DNA of 64,000 nt from an uncultured Candidatus Poseidoniales archaeon (GTDB lineage: Archaea; Thermoplasmatota; Poseidoniia; Poseidoniales; Poseidoniaceae): the NCBI GenBank assembly GCA_905181785.1, contig CAJIZC010000010.1, forward strand, positions 1-64,000, written 5' to 3'. The notes beneath the pieces were generated by a model that was not told where the DNA came from, did not search any database, and worked only from the letters and a program-made list of their open reading frames with translations. This document shows positions 1 to 8,649 of the stretch, piece after piece (position 1 is the first letter of the stretch; each line of letters opens with the position of its first letter). The position numbers and the translations under genes are program-made.

Positions 1-91
1 TTCCGTACACGGTGAGAGAACCAAGGTCTCCGTTGGCTTGCCAAGCCCAATCGTTCAATCGAATACGCCGAACATAAGGTTGATTCCCCAT
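1..91 (-). CDS. N-terminal fragment of an unknown protein (cut by window edge)
   Basis: Reads MGNQPYVRRIRLNDWAWQ at the start and is open to the window edge (30 codons visible). The start ATG overlaps the TAA stop of the gene upstream (TAATG), and a clear GGAGGTGAG ribosome-binding site lies 5 bases before the ATG, inside the upstream gene's 3' end. This arrangement of stop, start and binding site is why I call it real. No family is recognisable from 30 residues. It would be the second gene of a minus-strand operon that leaves the window. Confidence 0.55.
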   Translation of the reverse strand, partial: MGNQPYVRRIRLNDWAWQANGDLGSLTVYG

Positions 92-321
92 TATTGCTCA
101 CCTCCAAAGCGCATCTGCTGAAGATGATTTATTCGTTGAGCAAATTGGAATCCGAGGATGTAGCATCGGATTCTTTCCGCGATGCGATTGCCGAGTTCAA
201 ATCTCGGCACGTCCACCAGAAATGATTCAAAGCAGTTCTGTTGGACCGTGCGCATCAACAAAATCGATTCCGAACATCTTTGTTGATTGCTCGCCACGTC
301 CACCATTTGAGCAAATTTCAT
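91..321 (-). CDS. Small hypothetical protein (76 aa)
   Basis: Predicted 76-residue soluble protein beginning MKFAQMVDVASNQQ and ending FGGEQ. It contains an alternation of hydrophobic and basic residues that suggests helices (for example GNRIAERIRCYILGFQFAQR). There are no motifs I recognise. Its TAA stop overlaps the ATG of the downstream partial gene, and its last codons hold that gene's GGAGGTGAG site, so translation is likely coupled. It is divergent from hemH, with 117 bp between. The coding call rests on context only; a spurious ORF is possible. Confidence 0.45.
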   Translation of the reverse strand: MKFAQMVDVASNQQRCSESILLMRTVQQNCFESFLVDVPRFELGNRIAERIRCYILGFQFAQRINHLQQMRFGGEQ

Positions 322-438
322 CTAATCCATGGTGGACTTGCGCCGTGAAGAATCTGTTTTCGTTTGCTTTCTTCATGGGGTCCGCACGACGAAGGTGAAT
401 GACAAATCATTAAGTGCATCTGGCCTTAGAAAAGCAAC

Positions 439-1470
439 ATGGGTAAGAAGGGCGTTCTCCTCATCAATGTAGGAACCCCAACGGAACCCACCACTGAATC
501 GGTGAGAACCTACCTTCGAGAGTTTCTCTTAGACCCCGACGTTATCGACATCCCTGCCCCACTCCGTCATCTTCTGGTACGTGGAATCATCCTTCGCGTT
601 CGCCCACGAAAAACTGCGCCGCTGTACCAAAAGATATGGATGGATGAAGGCTCACCGCTGCGAGTTTACTCAGACCGAATCACCAAATCCTTGGACCAAA
701 AATCAAAGGATGTTGAATTTGAATTTGCGATGCGATACGGCGAGCCGAGCATCCACAGTGGCTTGGAAAAGTTACGCAACAAAGGCGTTGAGGACCTTCT
801 TCTCTTGCCCATGTTCCCACATTACGCCCAGGCCACAACTGAATCCTCCCTAAAGCACACTTACAAGCAACTCAAGTTGTTGAATTGGAATCCAAACATC
901 ATTGAAATGGGCCACTTTGAAACAAATGAGCATTACGTTGTGCCGCTTGCGAATTCCATTCTAAAGCATATTGATGATGACACACACTTGCTTTTCTCCT
1001 ACCATGGGCTTCCAGTATCCCACGTCAAACGAATCGATGCCTCGAAGGCGCACTGTCAGAAAGAAAATCAATGTTGTTCGATCAAAACCGAAGCCAACAA
1101 AATGTGCTACGGCCATCAGTGCTTCGAAACAACACAAACTGTGGTGGGGATGTTAGGACTCAAGCCTGAACAATATTCAATCAGTTTCCAAAGCAGGCTC
1201 GGCCCCGTAAAATGGCTGGAGCCATCGACTTTGAACAAAGTTGAGGAGTTGGCGCAACGAGGGATCAAAAAACTCGCCATCGTTGCTCCCGCCTTCCTCG
1301 CAGACGGACTGGAGACCCTCGAAGAACTCGATATCGGTATCCGAGAGCACTTTGCAGAATGTGGTGGCGAAAGCCTCACTGTCATCAAGTGCCTGAACGA
1401 TAACGAAGACTGGATTGAAGGGCTAGATAAAATGATTCAAAACAAGTTCAAAGCCACCATTGCTGCTTAG
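439..1470 (+). CDS. hemH: Ferrochelatase (HemH)
   Basis: Inserts ferrous iron into the porphyrin macrocycle, the last step of haem synthesis. The 343 residues are the usual length for the family. The N-terminus GVLLINVGTPT is typical. The catalytic-histidine motif FSYHGLP is present with His189, and the C-terminal SFQSRLGPVKWLEPST block is strongly diagnostic. A Cys-rich insert (about residues 203-224: CQKENQCC, MCYGHQC) follows the active-site His and could coordinate metal; this is inference. It is the only haem gene on the plus strand and converges on hemY with a 4-bp overlap of the 3' ends. No good ribosome-binding site is seen, so it may be leaderless or weakly initiated. Confidence 0.95.
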   Translation: MGKKGVLLINVGTPTEPTTESVRTYLREFLLDPDVIDIPAPLRHLLVRGIILRVRPRKTAPLYQKIWMDEGSPLRVYSDRITKSLDQKSKDVEFEFAMRYGEPSIHSGLEKLRNKGVEDLLLLPMFPHYAQATTESSLKHTYKQLKLLNWNPNIIEMGHFETNEHYVVPLANSILKHIDDDTHLLFSYHGLPVSHVKRIDASKAHCQKENQCCSIKTEANKMCYGHQCFETTQTVVGMLGLKPEQYSISFQSRLGPVKWLEPSTLNKVEELAQRGIKKLAIVAPAFLADGLETLEELDIGIREHFAECGGESLTVIKCLNDNEDWIEGLDKMIQNKFKATIAA

Positions 1471-2741
1471 AACAGTTCAGAAACTCGCTCTGCTTCATCA
1501 ACAACATGCGTGACTGAAACGCCGCTCACACCCCAACCTGCAAAGCTACACCCTTCTGAATCAAAGGAGAGATCACGCAAGTAACCTGGTGGATAACTCG
1601 GGATGGTCTGAACTCCGAGGTTCCTAAAAAGAACTGGTTCTTCTTTACTAAGCAACCTTTCTATAGATTTTTGAATCTCCTTTTCGTCACCTTCCCATCG
1701 AGTGTGAGGGGCCATGATTCGAAACAGTCGGTGACCATTCGGGGCTCGTTTTGAATGGTGGAGATCACTCTCGTGGAGGATGCCACTGATTGGGATTGAA
1801 GCATCTGGAATCAAGGTCCCATAGCCATAGCCCACATTGGCCACATCTGAATCACGGTAACCAACTGCAAACACGGACAACTTCGTCTGCTCTCTTCCTT
1901 TGTCGACAACTGGAGCAGTCCAAAGGATCGAGGACAAGGGCACATCAAATTGCTTTGCCGTAGATTCGGGCGACTCAACTTCTTGTCCAGTGATGATGGT
2001 CACGTTATCAAGAGACTCGAGTTGGCTTTGCAATGCGTGAACAAGCGTTTGCATACCTCCATCAAAGGAGGCCACAGCACCCCTTTCCGGAGTGAAAAGC
2101 GGGTAGGATGCCGCAATCTGCTTTTTCAACTTTGAACCCTTCAGGGGTGGAGAAGGTCCAAATCGAGTCATAGAAGGCATAAGGAAATCCGCATCGACAT
2201 GTTCAGAAGTCGTATTGACAATTCCGAGTGTAAGCGCATCTGCAATCTGCTTATGTGGTAACAATTCAGCCACCGAAGCGCCGCCAGATCGGGCTTTCCG
2301 AATGGATTTGAGCAGCTTGAAGGGTCCGATTTTAAGCAAGGAGAGAGGTGACAAGCGGTGCCTTTTACCGTTGAGTAAAACCCATCGAGACTTGGCTCTT
2401 GCTTGAGAAGGGTTGAATTCGTTTGCGAGGTGAAGGTCCTTGACAAGCCTCCAAAATGCTGGATGAGCCCTTGTTGCATTCACCGCCAAGTCACACACCC
2501 ATTCGCCTTCTGACCACGTAGTGATCACACCGCCAATGTGTGGTGATTTCTCGACAAGAACAACCTCAAGATTGGGACGTTTCTGAGCAATTCGATAGGC
2601 ACAACTCATACCAGATAATCCGCCACCTACGATGATAATTTTATCAGAAAGCGGCAACGATTCGTGAACGAAAAGGGGACGGCGCATTTCCACGCCGTGA
2701 CGAATCCAACTTGTGACGTCCGACATACGACCAACCTTCAT
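1467..2741 (-). CDS. hemY: Protoporphyrinogen/coproporphyrinogen oxidase, FAD-dependent (HemY type)
   Basis: FAD enzyme that oxidises protoporphyrinogen IX to protoporphyrin IX with oxygen. The dinucleotide-binding motif [17 protein letters not shown] lies near residue 37, followed by [11 protein letters not shown]. The C-terminal [19 protein letters not shown] is the FAD-contacting end typical of the family. I choose the ATG at 2741, which overlaps the hemF stop as ATGA; a longer frame reaches 2753. At 424 residues it is slightly short for HemY. Because hemF makes protoporphyrinogen upstream in the same operon, the protoporphyrin route is inferred rather than the coproporphyrin route. Confidence 0.88.
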   Translation of the reverse strand: MKVGRMSDVTSWIRHGVEMRRPLFVHESLPLSDKIIIVGGGLSGMSCAYRIAQKRPNLEVVLVEKSPHIGGVITTWSEGEWVCDLAVNATRAHPAFWRLVKDLHLANEFNPSQARAKSRWVLLNGKRHRLSPLSLLKIGPFKLLKSIRKARSGGASVAELLPHKQIADALTLGIVNTTSEHVDADFLMPSMTRFGPSPPLKGSKLKKQIAASYPLFTPERGAVASFDGGMQTLVHALQSQLESLDNVTIITGQEVESPESTAKQFDVPLSSILWTAPVVDKGREQTKLSVFAVGYRDSDVANVGYGYGTLIPDASIPISGILHESDLHHSKRAPNGHRLFRIMAPHTRWEGDEKEIQKSIERLLSKEEPVLFRNLGVQTIPSYPPGYLRDLSFDSEGCSFAGWGVSGVSVTHVVDEAERVSELF

Positions 2742-3649
2742 TCGATGATCCAATCCCTCGGTTCCCTAAGGACGTCCAAGAGAAGGTCTTCTTCACTCCC
2801 CTCGGCGACCTCATGGCAGTATTCCCAACGTGAGGTGAGAGGTAAGGACATGAGAATGCTCTCAATACGGCCGTTTGTCGTAAGCCCGAACTTCGTGCCA
2901 CGATCATAGACCAGGTTGAATTCTACGTATCGACCTCTTCGCAGTTGCTGCCATTGTTTTTGCTGTTCAGTAAACGGCAGGTCCTTTCTTCGTTCAAGAA
3001 CCGGAAGGTATGACGGTAAGAAAGACCGCGCACAGTCCCTTACAAATTCAAAACATTCAGTTTTGCTTGCTCCGTTGAGGTCGTCAAAGAAAATGCCGCC
3101 AAGGCCTCGGCGTTCACCTCTGTGCTTGATGTGGAAGTACTCATCGCACCACTTCTTGAATGCTGAGTAATCTGCAACTGCATGCAGGTCGCACGCCTTC
3201 TTGTGGACGTCATGGAAGTGTTGAGCATCGTCTTCAAAAAGGTAACTTGGGGTTAAGTCGGCACCCCCGCCAAACCACCAGCTGCCATCCTTTTTGCCTT
3301 CACCACGTTCGAAGTAACGGTAATTGGCGTGAACCGTGGGCGCCATTGGATTGTGAGGGTGCAAGACAAGACTGATCCCCGTTGCAAAGAAATCCAAGTC
3401 TTTGCCTTGGAGTTCATGTCCACCACCCATGCTCTGTGCCGCTTGCGGGCTGAGGGTTCCGTGGACGACGCTGACGTTGACCCCTGCTTTTTCAAACACC
3501 TCACCTCCTGAAAAGACTCGACTTCGACCGCCTCCTCCTTCTTCGCGGGTCCACTCATCTTGACGGTATTCAACCCCGTCGATGCTTCGCAAGGCTTCGC
3601 AGATTTCATCTTGAATTTGATGCACCATGTCGATCATCGACTGACGCAT
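2738..3649 (-). CDS. hemF: Oxygen-dependent coproporphyrinogen III oxidase (HemF)
   Basis: Decarboxylates coproporphyrinogen III to protoporphyrinogen IX using molecular oxygen. The 303-residue protein carries the family blocks [60 protein letters not shown] and [15 protein letters not shown]. These include the conserved His, Asp and Arg positions of the active site. It starts 2 bp after the hemE stop and ends in an ATGA overlap with hemY, so it is inside one operon. Use of HemF instead of the radical-SAM HemN implies an obligate need for oxygen in this pathway, unless a HemN lies elsewhere. Confidence 0.96.
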   Translation of the reverse strand: MRQSMIDMVHQIQDEICEALRSIDGVEYRQDEWTREEGGGGRSRVFSGGEVFEKAGVNVSVVHGTLSPQAAQSMGGGHELQGKDLDFFATGISLVLHPHNPMAPTVHANYRYFERGEGKKDGSWWFGGGADLTPSYLFEDDAQHFHDVHKKACDLHAVADYSAFKKWCDEYFHIKHRGERRGLGGIFFDDLNGASKTECFEFVRDCARSFLPSYLPVLERRKDLPFTEQQKQWQQLRRGRYVEFNLVYDRGTKFGLTTNGRIESILMSLPLTSRWEYCHEVAEGSEEDLLLDVLREPRDWIIE

Positions 3650-3651
3650 GA

Positions 3652-4683
3652 TTACTCACCTGTTATCTCACGAAGAACGGTTTCGACGCAATCGATTCGA
3701 GCAGATGGAGCAAATCCATGGCCCAAATTGAAAATGTGTCCTGGTTTATCTCCCGCTGCGTTCAAAACATCCCGGGTGGCGATTTTTGCCATCTCGGTTG
3801 AACCATGAAGCAGCGACGGGTCAAGATTGCCCTGGAAGGCAAATTGGTCCCCAAATTGGGCTCGATTCTTGGCCAAATCGTCCCTCCAATCAAGCGATAT
3901 GGCGTTCACGCCGAGTTCACGTATGGCTGAATGCAGGTGACCTGACCCCTTGGCATAATGAATCAATGGAACATCAGATCCTACCTTTTCACGGAAGACT
4001 TGGATGGTTCGTTCTGTTGCAGGCATGGCGTACTTTCTGTAGATGTCTGGTGAAAGAAGCCCAGCCCATGTATCGAACAGTTGGACTGCGTCTGCTCCAC
4101 CGTGGTTGACTTGATCTGCCAAAAGGCCGCCAACAATATCTCCCATTTTCAAGAGAAGGCGCTCTGCCTCTTCCGGATTTGAATAGATTTTAGCCCGTGC
4201 ATTATGAAAGTCTTTGTCACCTGTTCCTCCAGAGAGTAAGTACATGCAAATGGTCCATGGCGAGCCGACAAAACCAAGCCTTGCCTTTGAATCTCCAACC
4301 TCTTCGCCGACTGCTTTGAGGCCGTCTGCTGCCCATGGGGCGTGTTTTCTTGCATCAAAGTCAATCCAATCATCGACATGGGAGAAATCAAAATCACTGA
4401 TTCTAATTCCGCCACCGTATTCAACATCATAACCTAAACTTGGAAGGGGCGTCAAGATATCACTGAAAATGATGGCTGCGTCAATGCTCTTGTACCTCTC
4501 AAGCGGTTGGAGTGTGATTTGCGTGCACAGGTCGACGTCCATACACCGCTCCCAAAAGGAGTGTTGAGCCGCTATTTTCCTGTATTCAGGCAGATGCCTT
4601 CCAGCTTGGCGCATGAACCAAACCGGTGTTCTGTCGACTTCTTCAAGGTTCAAAGCCGAAACGATTCGTTGCTTTCCGTTCAT
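3652..4683 (-). CDS. hemE: Uroporphyrinogen decarboxylase
   Basis: Removes four acetate carboxyls from uroporphyrinogen III to give coproporphyrinogen III. The N-terminal block [17 protein letters not shown] holds the catalytic-pocket arginines and is the family signature. [27 protein letters not shown] and [11 protein letters not shown] are also typical. The start at 4683 ([11 protein letters not shown]) lies 1 bp after the hemL stop, with GGAGTGG just before it; an in-frame ATG 30 bp upstream would overlap hemL and is less likely. The 343 aa are normal for HemE. Confidence 0.96.
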   Translation of the reverse strand: MNGKQRIVSALNLEEVDRTPVWFMRQAGRHLPEYRKIAAQHSFWERCMDVDLCTQITLQPLERYKSIDAAIIFSDILTPLPSLGYDVEYGGGIRISDFDFSHVDDWIDFDARKHAPWAADGLKAVGEEVGDSKARLGFVGSPWTICMYLLSGGTGDKDFHNARAKIYSNPEEAERLLLKMGDIVGGLLADQVNHGGADAVQLFDTWAGLLSPDIYRKYAMPATERTIQVFREKVGSDVPLIHYAKGSGHLHSAIRELGVNAISLDWRDDLAKNRAQFGDQFAFQGNLDPSLLHGSTEMAKIATRDVLNAAGDKPGHIFNLGHGFAPSARIDCVETVLREITGE

Positions 4684-4684
4684 A

Positions 4685-5974
4685 TTACCACTCCAACTCT
4701 TGAAGCACTTCATCCAGTGCCTTCGCCATACCGTGAAGATGATGCTCTTGATGCACCGTCGCTATAAATCCAATTTCGTATGCTGAAGGAGCAAGCATGT
4801 ACCCTTTCTCCAGCAGTCCTTTGTGGACATCAGAATATAATGTTCCCGCATCGCTTGGAATGAGGTCAGCCCGAGACGGGGGTTGAGCAGCACTTGGAGA
4901 AAACCAGAACAAACTGCCACGACGCATGAGGCGCATCGGATAGCCGTGCTTCTCCAAGACTGGTTCTACACATTGTTCGAGAACCTGGCCGAGCGATTCG
5001 AGGTGATCGTAGGCCGAGTCATCAAGCAGGTCCAGGGTGGCGATGCCTGCAGCCATCGCAAGTGGGTTGCCAGAAAGCGTTCCGGCTTGATAAACAGGGC
5101 CAAGAGGCGATAATTTTTCCATAATCTCGCTTCGAGCACCATAGGCGCCAACCGGGAGACCACCACCGATGATTTTCCCAAGGGCTGTGATGTCTGGAGT
5201 GACGCCTGAGATGTCCCCATAACTCCCATCCTTGAACCGGAAGCCACTGATGACTTCATCGAAAATAAGCAAAGCACCATGCTCATGGCAGAGGGTTCGA
5301 AGGTTTGCGAGGTACTCATGTCGCTGAACCAATAGACCATTGTTTGCAGGGAGAGGTTCAATGATCACAGCAGCGATTTCGTGCCCGTGTTCCTTGAACA
5401 AATAATCGACTGCCTCATCGTCATCCAAAGGTGCAATCAGCGTAGTAGCAACTGTATCTTTGGGGATTCCGGGGCTGCTGGCAATTCCAAATGTGGCGAG
5501 CCCGCTGCCCGAACTGACCATCAATGAATCCACATGGCCATGATAACACCCTTCAAATTTCACTAAAAGGTCGCGACCAGTGTAGCCTCGTGCTAAGCGT
5601 ACTGCGCTCATCACTGCTTCAGTTCCAGAGGACACAAACCGGACTTTGTCCATATGTGAAAAGCGTTTTTTCACCCTTTTTGCCAATTCGATTTCGCCTG
5701 TGTGAGGGGCGCCAAAAGATGTTCCATTCTGCATCTTTTTGTAGACTGCATCGAGGATCTGGGGATGAGAATGCCCGTGGACCAGAGGGCCCCAAGATTG
5801 AACAAAGTCAACCAGTTCATTCCCATCGACATCGGTCACGATGGCTCCTGAAGCCTTATCGAAGTAGATTGGATTACCATGAACAGATTTGAACGCACGA
5901 ACTGGGGAGTTGACGCCTCCGACCAAATGTTTGATCGCTTCGTTGTGAAGCGAGTTTGATTTACTTCGTTGCAC
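4685..5974 (-). CDS. hemL: Glutamate-1-semialdehyde 2,1-aminomutase
   Basis: PLP enzyme that converts glutamate-1-semialdehyde to 5-aminolevulinate (C5 pathway). At 429 residues it is full length. GGVNSPVRAF near the N-terminus, FVSSGTEAVMSAVRLARG, IIFDEVISGFR-like and ALGKIIGGGLPVGAYG are diagnostic; the PLP lysine is Lys267. The start codon is GTG, 9 bp after the hemB stop, with GGTG between. Together with HemA it shows that 5-aminolevulinate is made from glutamyl-tRNA and not by ALA synthase. Confidence 0.96.
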   Translation of the reverse strand: MQRSKSNSLHNEAIKHLVGGVNSPVRAFKSVHGNPIYFDKASGAIVTDVDGNELVDFVQSWGPLVHGHSHPQILDAVYKKMQNGTSFGAPHTGEIELAKRVKKRFSHMDKVRFVSSGTEAVMSAVRLARGYTGRDLLVKFEGCYHGHVDSLMVSSGSGLATFGIASSPGIPKDTVATTLIAPLDDDEAVDYLFKEHGHEIAAVIIEPLPANNGLLVQRHEYLANLRTLCHEHGALLIFDEVISGFRFKDGSYGDISGVTPDITALGKIIGGGLPVGAYGARSEIMEKLSPLGPVYQAGTLSGNPLAMAAGIATLDLLDDSAYDHLESLGQVLEQCVEPVLEKHGYPMRLMRRGSLFWFSPSAAQPPSRADLIPSDAGTLYSDVHKGLLEKGYMLAPSAYEIGFIATVHQEHHLHGMAKALDEVLQELEW

Positions 5975-5983
5975 CTTAACACC

Positions 5984-6955
5984 TCAAAGCCAATTGCGAG
6001 ACATGGCGTCCCGCGCATGGTAACTTACTATGATGTCAGCCCCGGCCCTTTTGAAGGAGTGGAAAACCTCACGAACCATTTTGCCTCGTGATTCATCATC
6101 GTCAGTTGAGGCCATAATCATGGAGTATTCACCACTGACATTGTACACTGCTACAGGCCTTGAGACCACGTCAGCGACGTTGCGTACAACGTCAAGGTAG
6201 GTCATTGCTGGCTTGATCATGATGATGTCAGCACCTTCTGCTTCGTCAGATGTCGCCTCTAATATGGCTTCACCATAACCTGAACGAATGTCCATTTGAT
6301 GGCTGCTGCGGTCCCCAAAGGAAGGCATGGAGTGAGCTGCGTCCCTGAACGGGCCGTAAAAAGACGAAGCATACTTGACAGAGTAGGAGAGAATGCCAGT
6401 GTCAACAAAGCCGGCGTCTTCGAAAGCGGCACGGATGGCTAAAACTCGCCCGTCCATCATGTCTGAAGCAGACACATAATCCGCACCAGCTTCGGCATGA
6501 GCAAGAGCGATTTTGCACAATTCGACGACCGAAAGGTCATTGTTTATTTCCTCATTATGAATCACGCCACAGTGGCCGTGATCGGTGGCGGTGCAAAGGC
6601 AAACATCGGTCATGACGACGATGCTGCCTCCAAATTGTGACTTAAGGTCGCGAATCGCTTGCAAGAGGGGCAATTCTTTGGAAGAGGCAATGCTGGCAAT
6701 TGGGTCTTTTTCATGCGACTCAACCACCGGGAAAAGCATGTGGGAATGAATGCCCAATTTCATATCTGCAGCAATCGTTTGTAGAAGCACATCAGGGGAC
6801 TGGCGATGAATGCCTGGCATGCTGGCGATTGGTTCGTCGACCCCTTCACCTGCCACAACAAAGTGCGGTTGCACCAAGGAAGATTGAATGCTTGAGTTGA
6901 AGTTTAAATCCCTTCGGGCGGGAGTCCAACGGTTGATGCGGGGCCTCAAGTTCAC
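5984..6955 (-). CDS. hemB: Delta-aminolevulinic acid dehydratase (porphobilinogen synthase)
   Basis: Condenses two 5-aminolevulinates to porphobilinogen. The catalytic lysines are visible in SYSVKYASSFYGPFR (Lys194) and IMIKPAMTYLD (Lys248). The zinc-type cysteine cluster DVCLCTATDHGHCG (Cys119, Cys121, Cys129) is intact, so this is the Zn-dependent form. The GTG at 6955 overlaps the hemCD stop (GTGA), which I prefer to an upstream in-frame start at 6982. The resulting 323 residues match the family length. Confidence 0.95.
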   Translation of the reverse strand: MNLRPRINRWTPARRDLNFNSSIQSSLVQPHFVVAGEGVDEPIASMPGIHRQSPDVLLQTIAADMKLGIHSHMLFPVVESHEKDPIASIASSKELPLLQAIRDLKSQFGGSIVVMTDVCLCTATDHGHCGVIHNEEINNDLSVVELCKIALAHAEAGADYVSASDMMDGRVLAIRAAFEDAGFVDTGILSYSVKYASSFYGPFRDAAHSMPSFGDRSSHQMDIRSGYGEAILEATSDEAEGADIIMIKPAMTYLDVVRNVADVVSRPVAVYNVSGEYSMIMASTDDDESRGKMVREVFHSFKRAGADIIVSYHARDAMSRNWL

Positions 6956-8649
6956 AATTTCACCTCGTAGTTCTTCCACCACTTCGCAACAAATTTTGCC
7001 GTTGGTCCCTTGAGCACTTCAACAGTGGAGCCAGCGAAATAATCCATGGAAGCAATTTCCTCTCGTGATGTTTTGCCCATGCACAAGATATTTTTAGGTA
7101 TGGGCAGGGAATTTTTCATCCAAGCCTTGGCGGATGAGGGTGAAGACAGCAGGAGTACATCGTTTGAACCCATTTCAAGCCCAGTTACCTCTTTCGCCTT
7201 ATTTTCATAGCCAACCCATGAATCTACCTCAAAACCGAGGGAAGTCAACGAAGTGATGAAGTCATTTGACCCCACGTTTGAACGAGGTACCATCAGTTTG
7301 ATGTTTCGACTGACCATCTTGTCGATGTAGGCTGCTAATTCCACTGAATTTCTTGCTTTACCGCACATCGAGACCGTGACGCCTCGCTTGAAGCAGGCCC
7401 GTGCTGTGCCTTCCCCGATGGCAAGCCATTGTATCCTGTTAAGATCTTCATTCGTTTGTGAAACTTCGATGGCGCACCGAGCAGCAAAGGGTGAAGTGAG
7501 CACGAGATAGGGCCACTCAGAGCGTGGTGTTGAAGCCTCAATAAACGATTCAGGCCAGTGTTCAGGTTTTGCCACCAACTCGAGAACGGGCTTGTTGAGC
7601 ACTTGGATTCCATCATTGCCCAACACTTGAGCCAAACGGTTTGAATTCAGAGTTGAAATCAATTTTGGACCTTCAGATTCAGTGGGTGAGTATTCTTCTG
7701 GCTCTTGAATTGGAGGTTGAAGGTTCATTTCGTTCACTGCGCCATTCGTGTGAACAACCTCAAATCGAAATCCATTGCAAAACAACTCACGCCAATTCTG
7801 AGGCGAAATCTTAACCGAAGCATGCCCGTTCTCAACCTTGATTCCTGCAGGATACAGGCAACCTCCTCCAATTGAAGACAAAAGTGTTCGTTCGGCGAGA
7901 ACATCCTCTTCAGTTTGAGGGTGATTCAAAAGTTCCCGAAGGTGCTTGAAGGCACCAACATCGCCTGAGCGGCAATGCACTGAAACAGACCCTTGCCCGG
8001 GTGCAGTCGGCCATTCTTGGTCGCTGATACGAGCCGCTCCAAGGTCTAAAATCCAAGGCTCAAGAGCGCCGATTTCGTGCAGACGCAAGAGTCCAATTTC
8101 AGCAAGGATCACGGCGTCAACCCTTTTTTGTTGAAGTCTTTTCAACCTCGTCTCAACCTGTCCACGCACTGCGATGGGCAAGACGTCCGGTCGTTGGCTC
8201 AAAAGAAAAGATTGACGACGGCCAGATACCGTGCCCACCATTCCGGATTCTGGGATAAACTGCAACACCTGTTGCATGGACATCTCGTCTGTGGTCTCGA
8301 AGACCTCCCTCAGGGATTGAGCGCTTTCGTTCTTTTCAAAGAGAAGAAGATCTGTTGTGCAGCCGCGTTCAAGGTAAGCCAGATTGGAGACCGAACCGTC
8401 GAGATCAACTGGAACATCTTTGCTGGAATGAACCGCAATATCGATGTTGTCGTTCAGAAGTTGTGCATCAACAGCATGAATAAACTGCCCGACAGAGGAG
8501 GCTAAATCGCCACCAAGCGATTGATCTCCCTTTGATGAGATACCAATAATCTCGGTCTGAAAACCGTGTTGCTCAAGGGTGTTCTTGACTTTATTAGCCT
8601 GCCACATGGCAAGGGTGGAAGTCCTGGTCCCAATCCTAATTGGTTTCAA
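6952..8649 (-). CDS. hemCD: Fused hydroxymethylbilane synthase / uroporphyrinogen-III synthase (HemC-HemD)
   Basis: A 565-residue two-domain protein. Residues 1-310 are hydroxymethylbilane synthase: IRIGTRTSTLAMWQA, AVHSSKDVP, APGQGSVSVHCR, and the dipyrromethane-attachment Cys264 in SIGGGCLYPAGI. Residues from about 330 are uroporphyrinogen-III synthase, a fast-diverging family, recognised from layout and blocks such as YLVLTSPFAARCAIE and DVLLLSSPSSAKAW. HemC polymerises porphobilinogen and HemD closes the ring, so fusion passes the unstable linear tetrapyrrole between domains. The start is TTG, overlapping the hemA stop as TTGA. No frameshift is needed; the linker (about 305-330) is Pro/Glu-rich. 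Confidence 0.93.
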   Translation of the reverse strand: MKPIRIGTRTSTLAMWQANKVKNTLEQHGFQTEIIGISSKGDQSLGGDLASSVGQFIHAVDAQLLNDNIDIAVHSSKDVPVDLDGSVSNLAYLERGCTTDLLLFEKNESAQSLREVFETTDEMSMQQVLQFIPESGMVGTVSGRRQSFLLSQRPDVLPIAVRGQVETRLKRLQQKRVDAVILAEIGLLRLHEIGALEPWILDLGAARISDQEWPTAPGQGSVSVHCRSGDVGAFKHLRELLNHPQTEEDVLAERTLLSSIGGGCLYPAGIKVENGHASVKISPQNWRELFCNGFRFEVVHTNGAVNEMNLQPPIQEPEEYSPTESEGPKLISTLNSNRLAQVLGNDGIQVLNKPVLELVAKPEHWPESFIEASTPRSEWPYLVLTSPFAARCAIEVSQTNEDLNRIQWLAIGEGTARACFKRGVTVSMCGKARNSVELAAYIDKMVSRNIKLMVPRSNVGSNDFITSLTSLGFEVDSWVGYENKAKEVTGLEMGSNDVLLLSSPSSAKAWMKNSLPIPKNILCMGKTSREEIASMDYFAGSTVEVLKGPTAKFVAKWWKNYEVKL

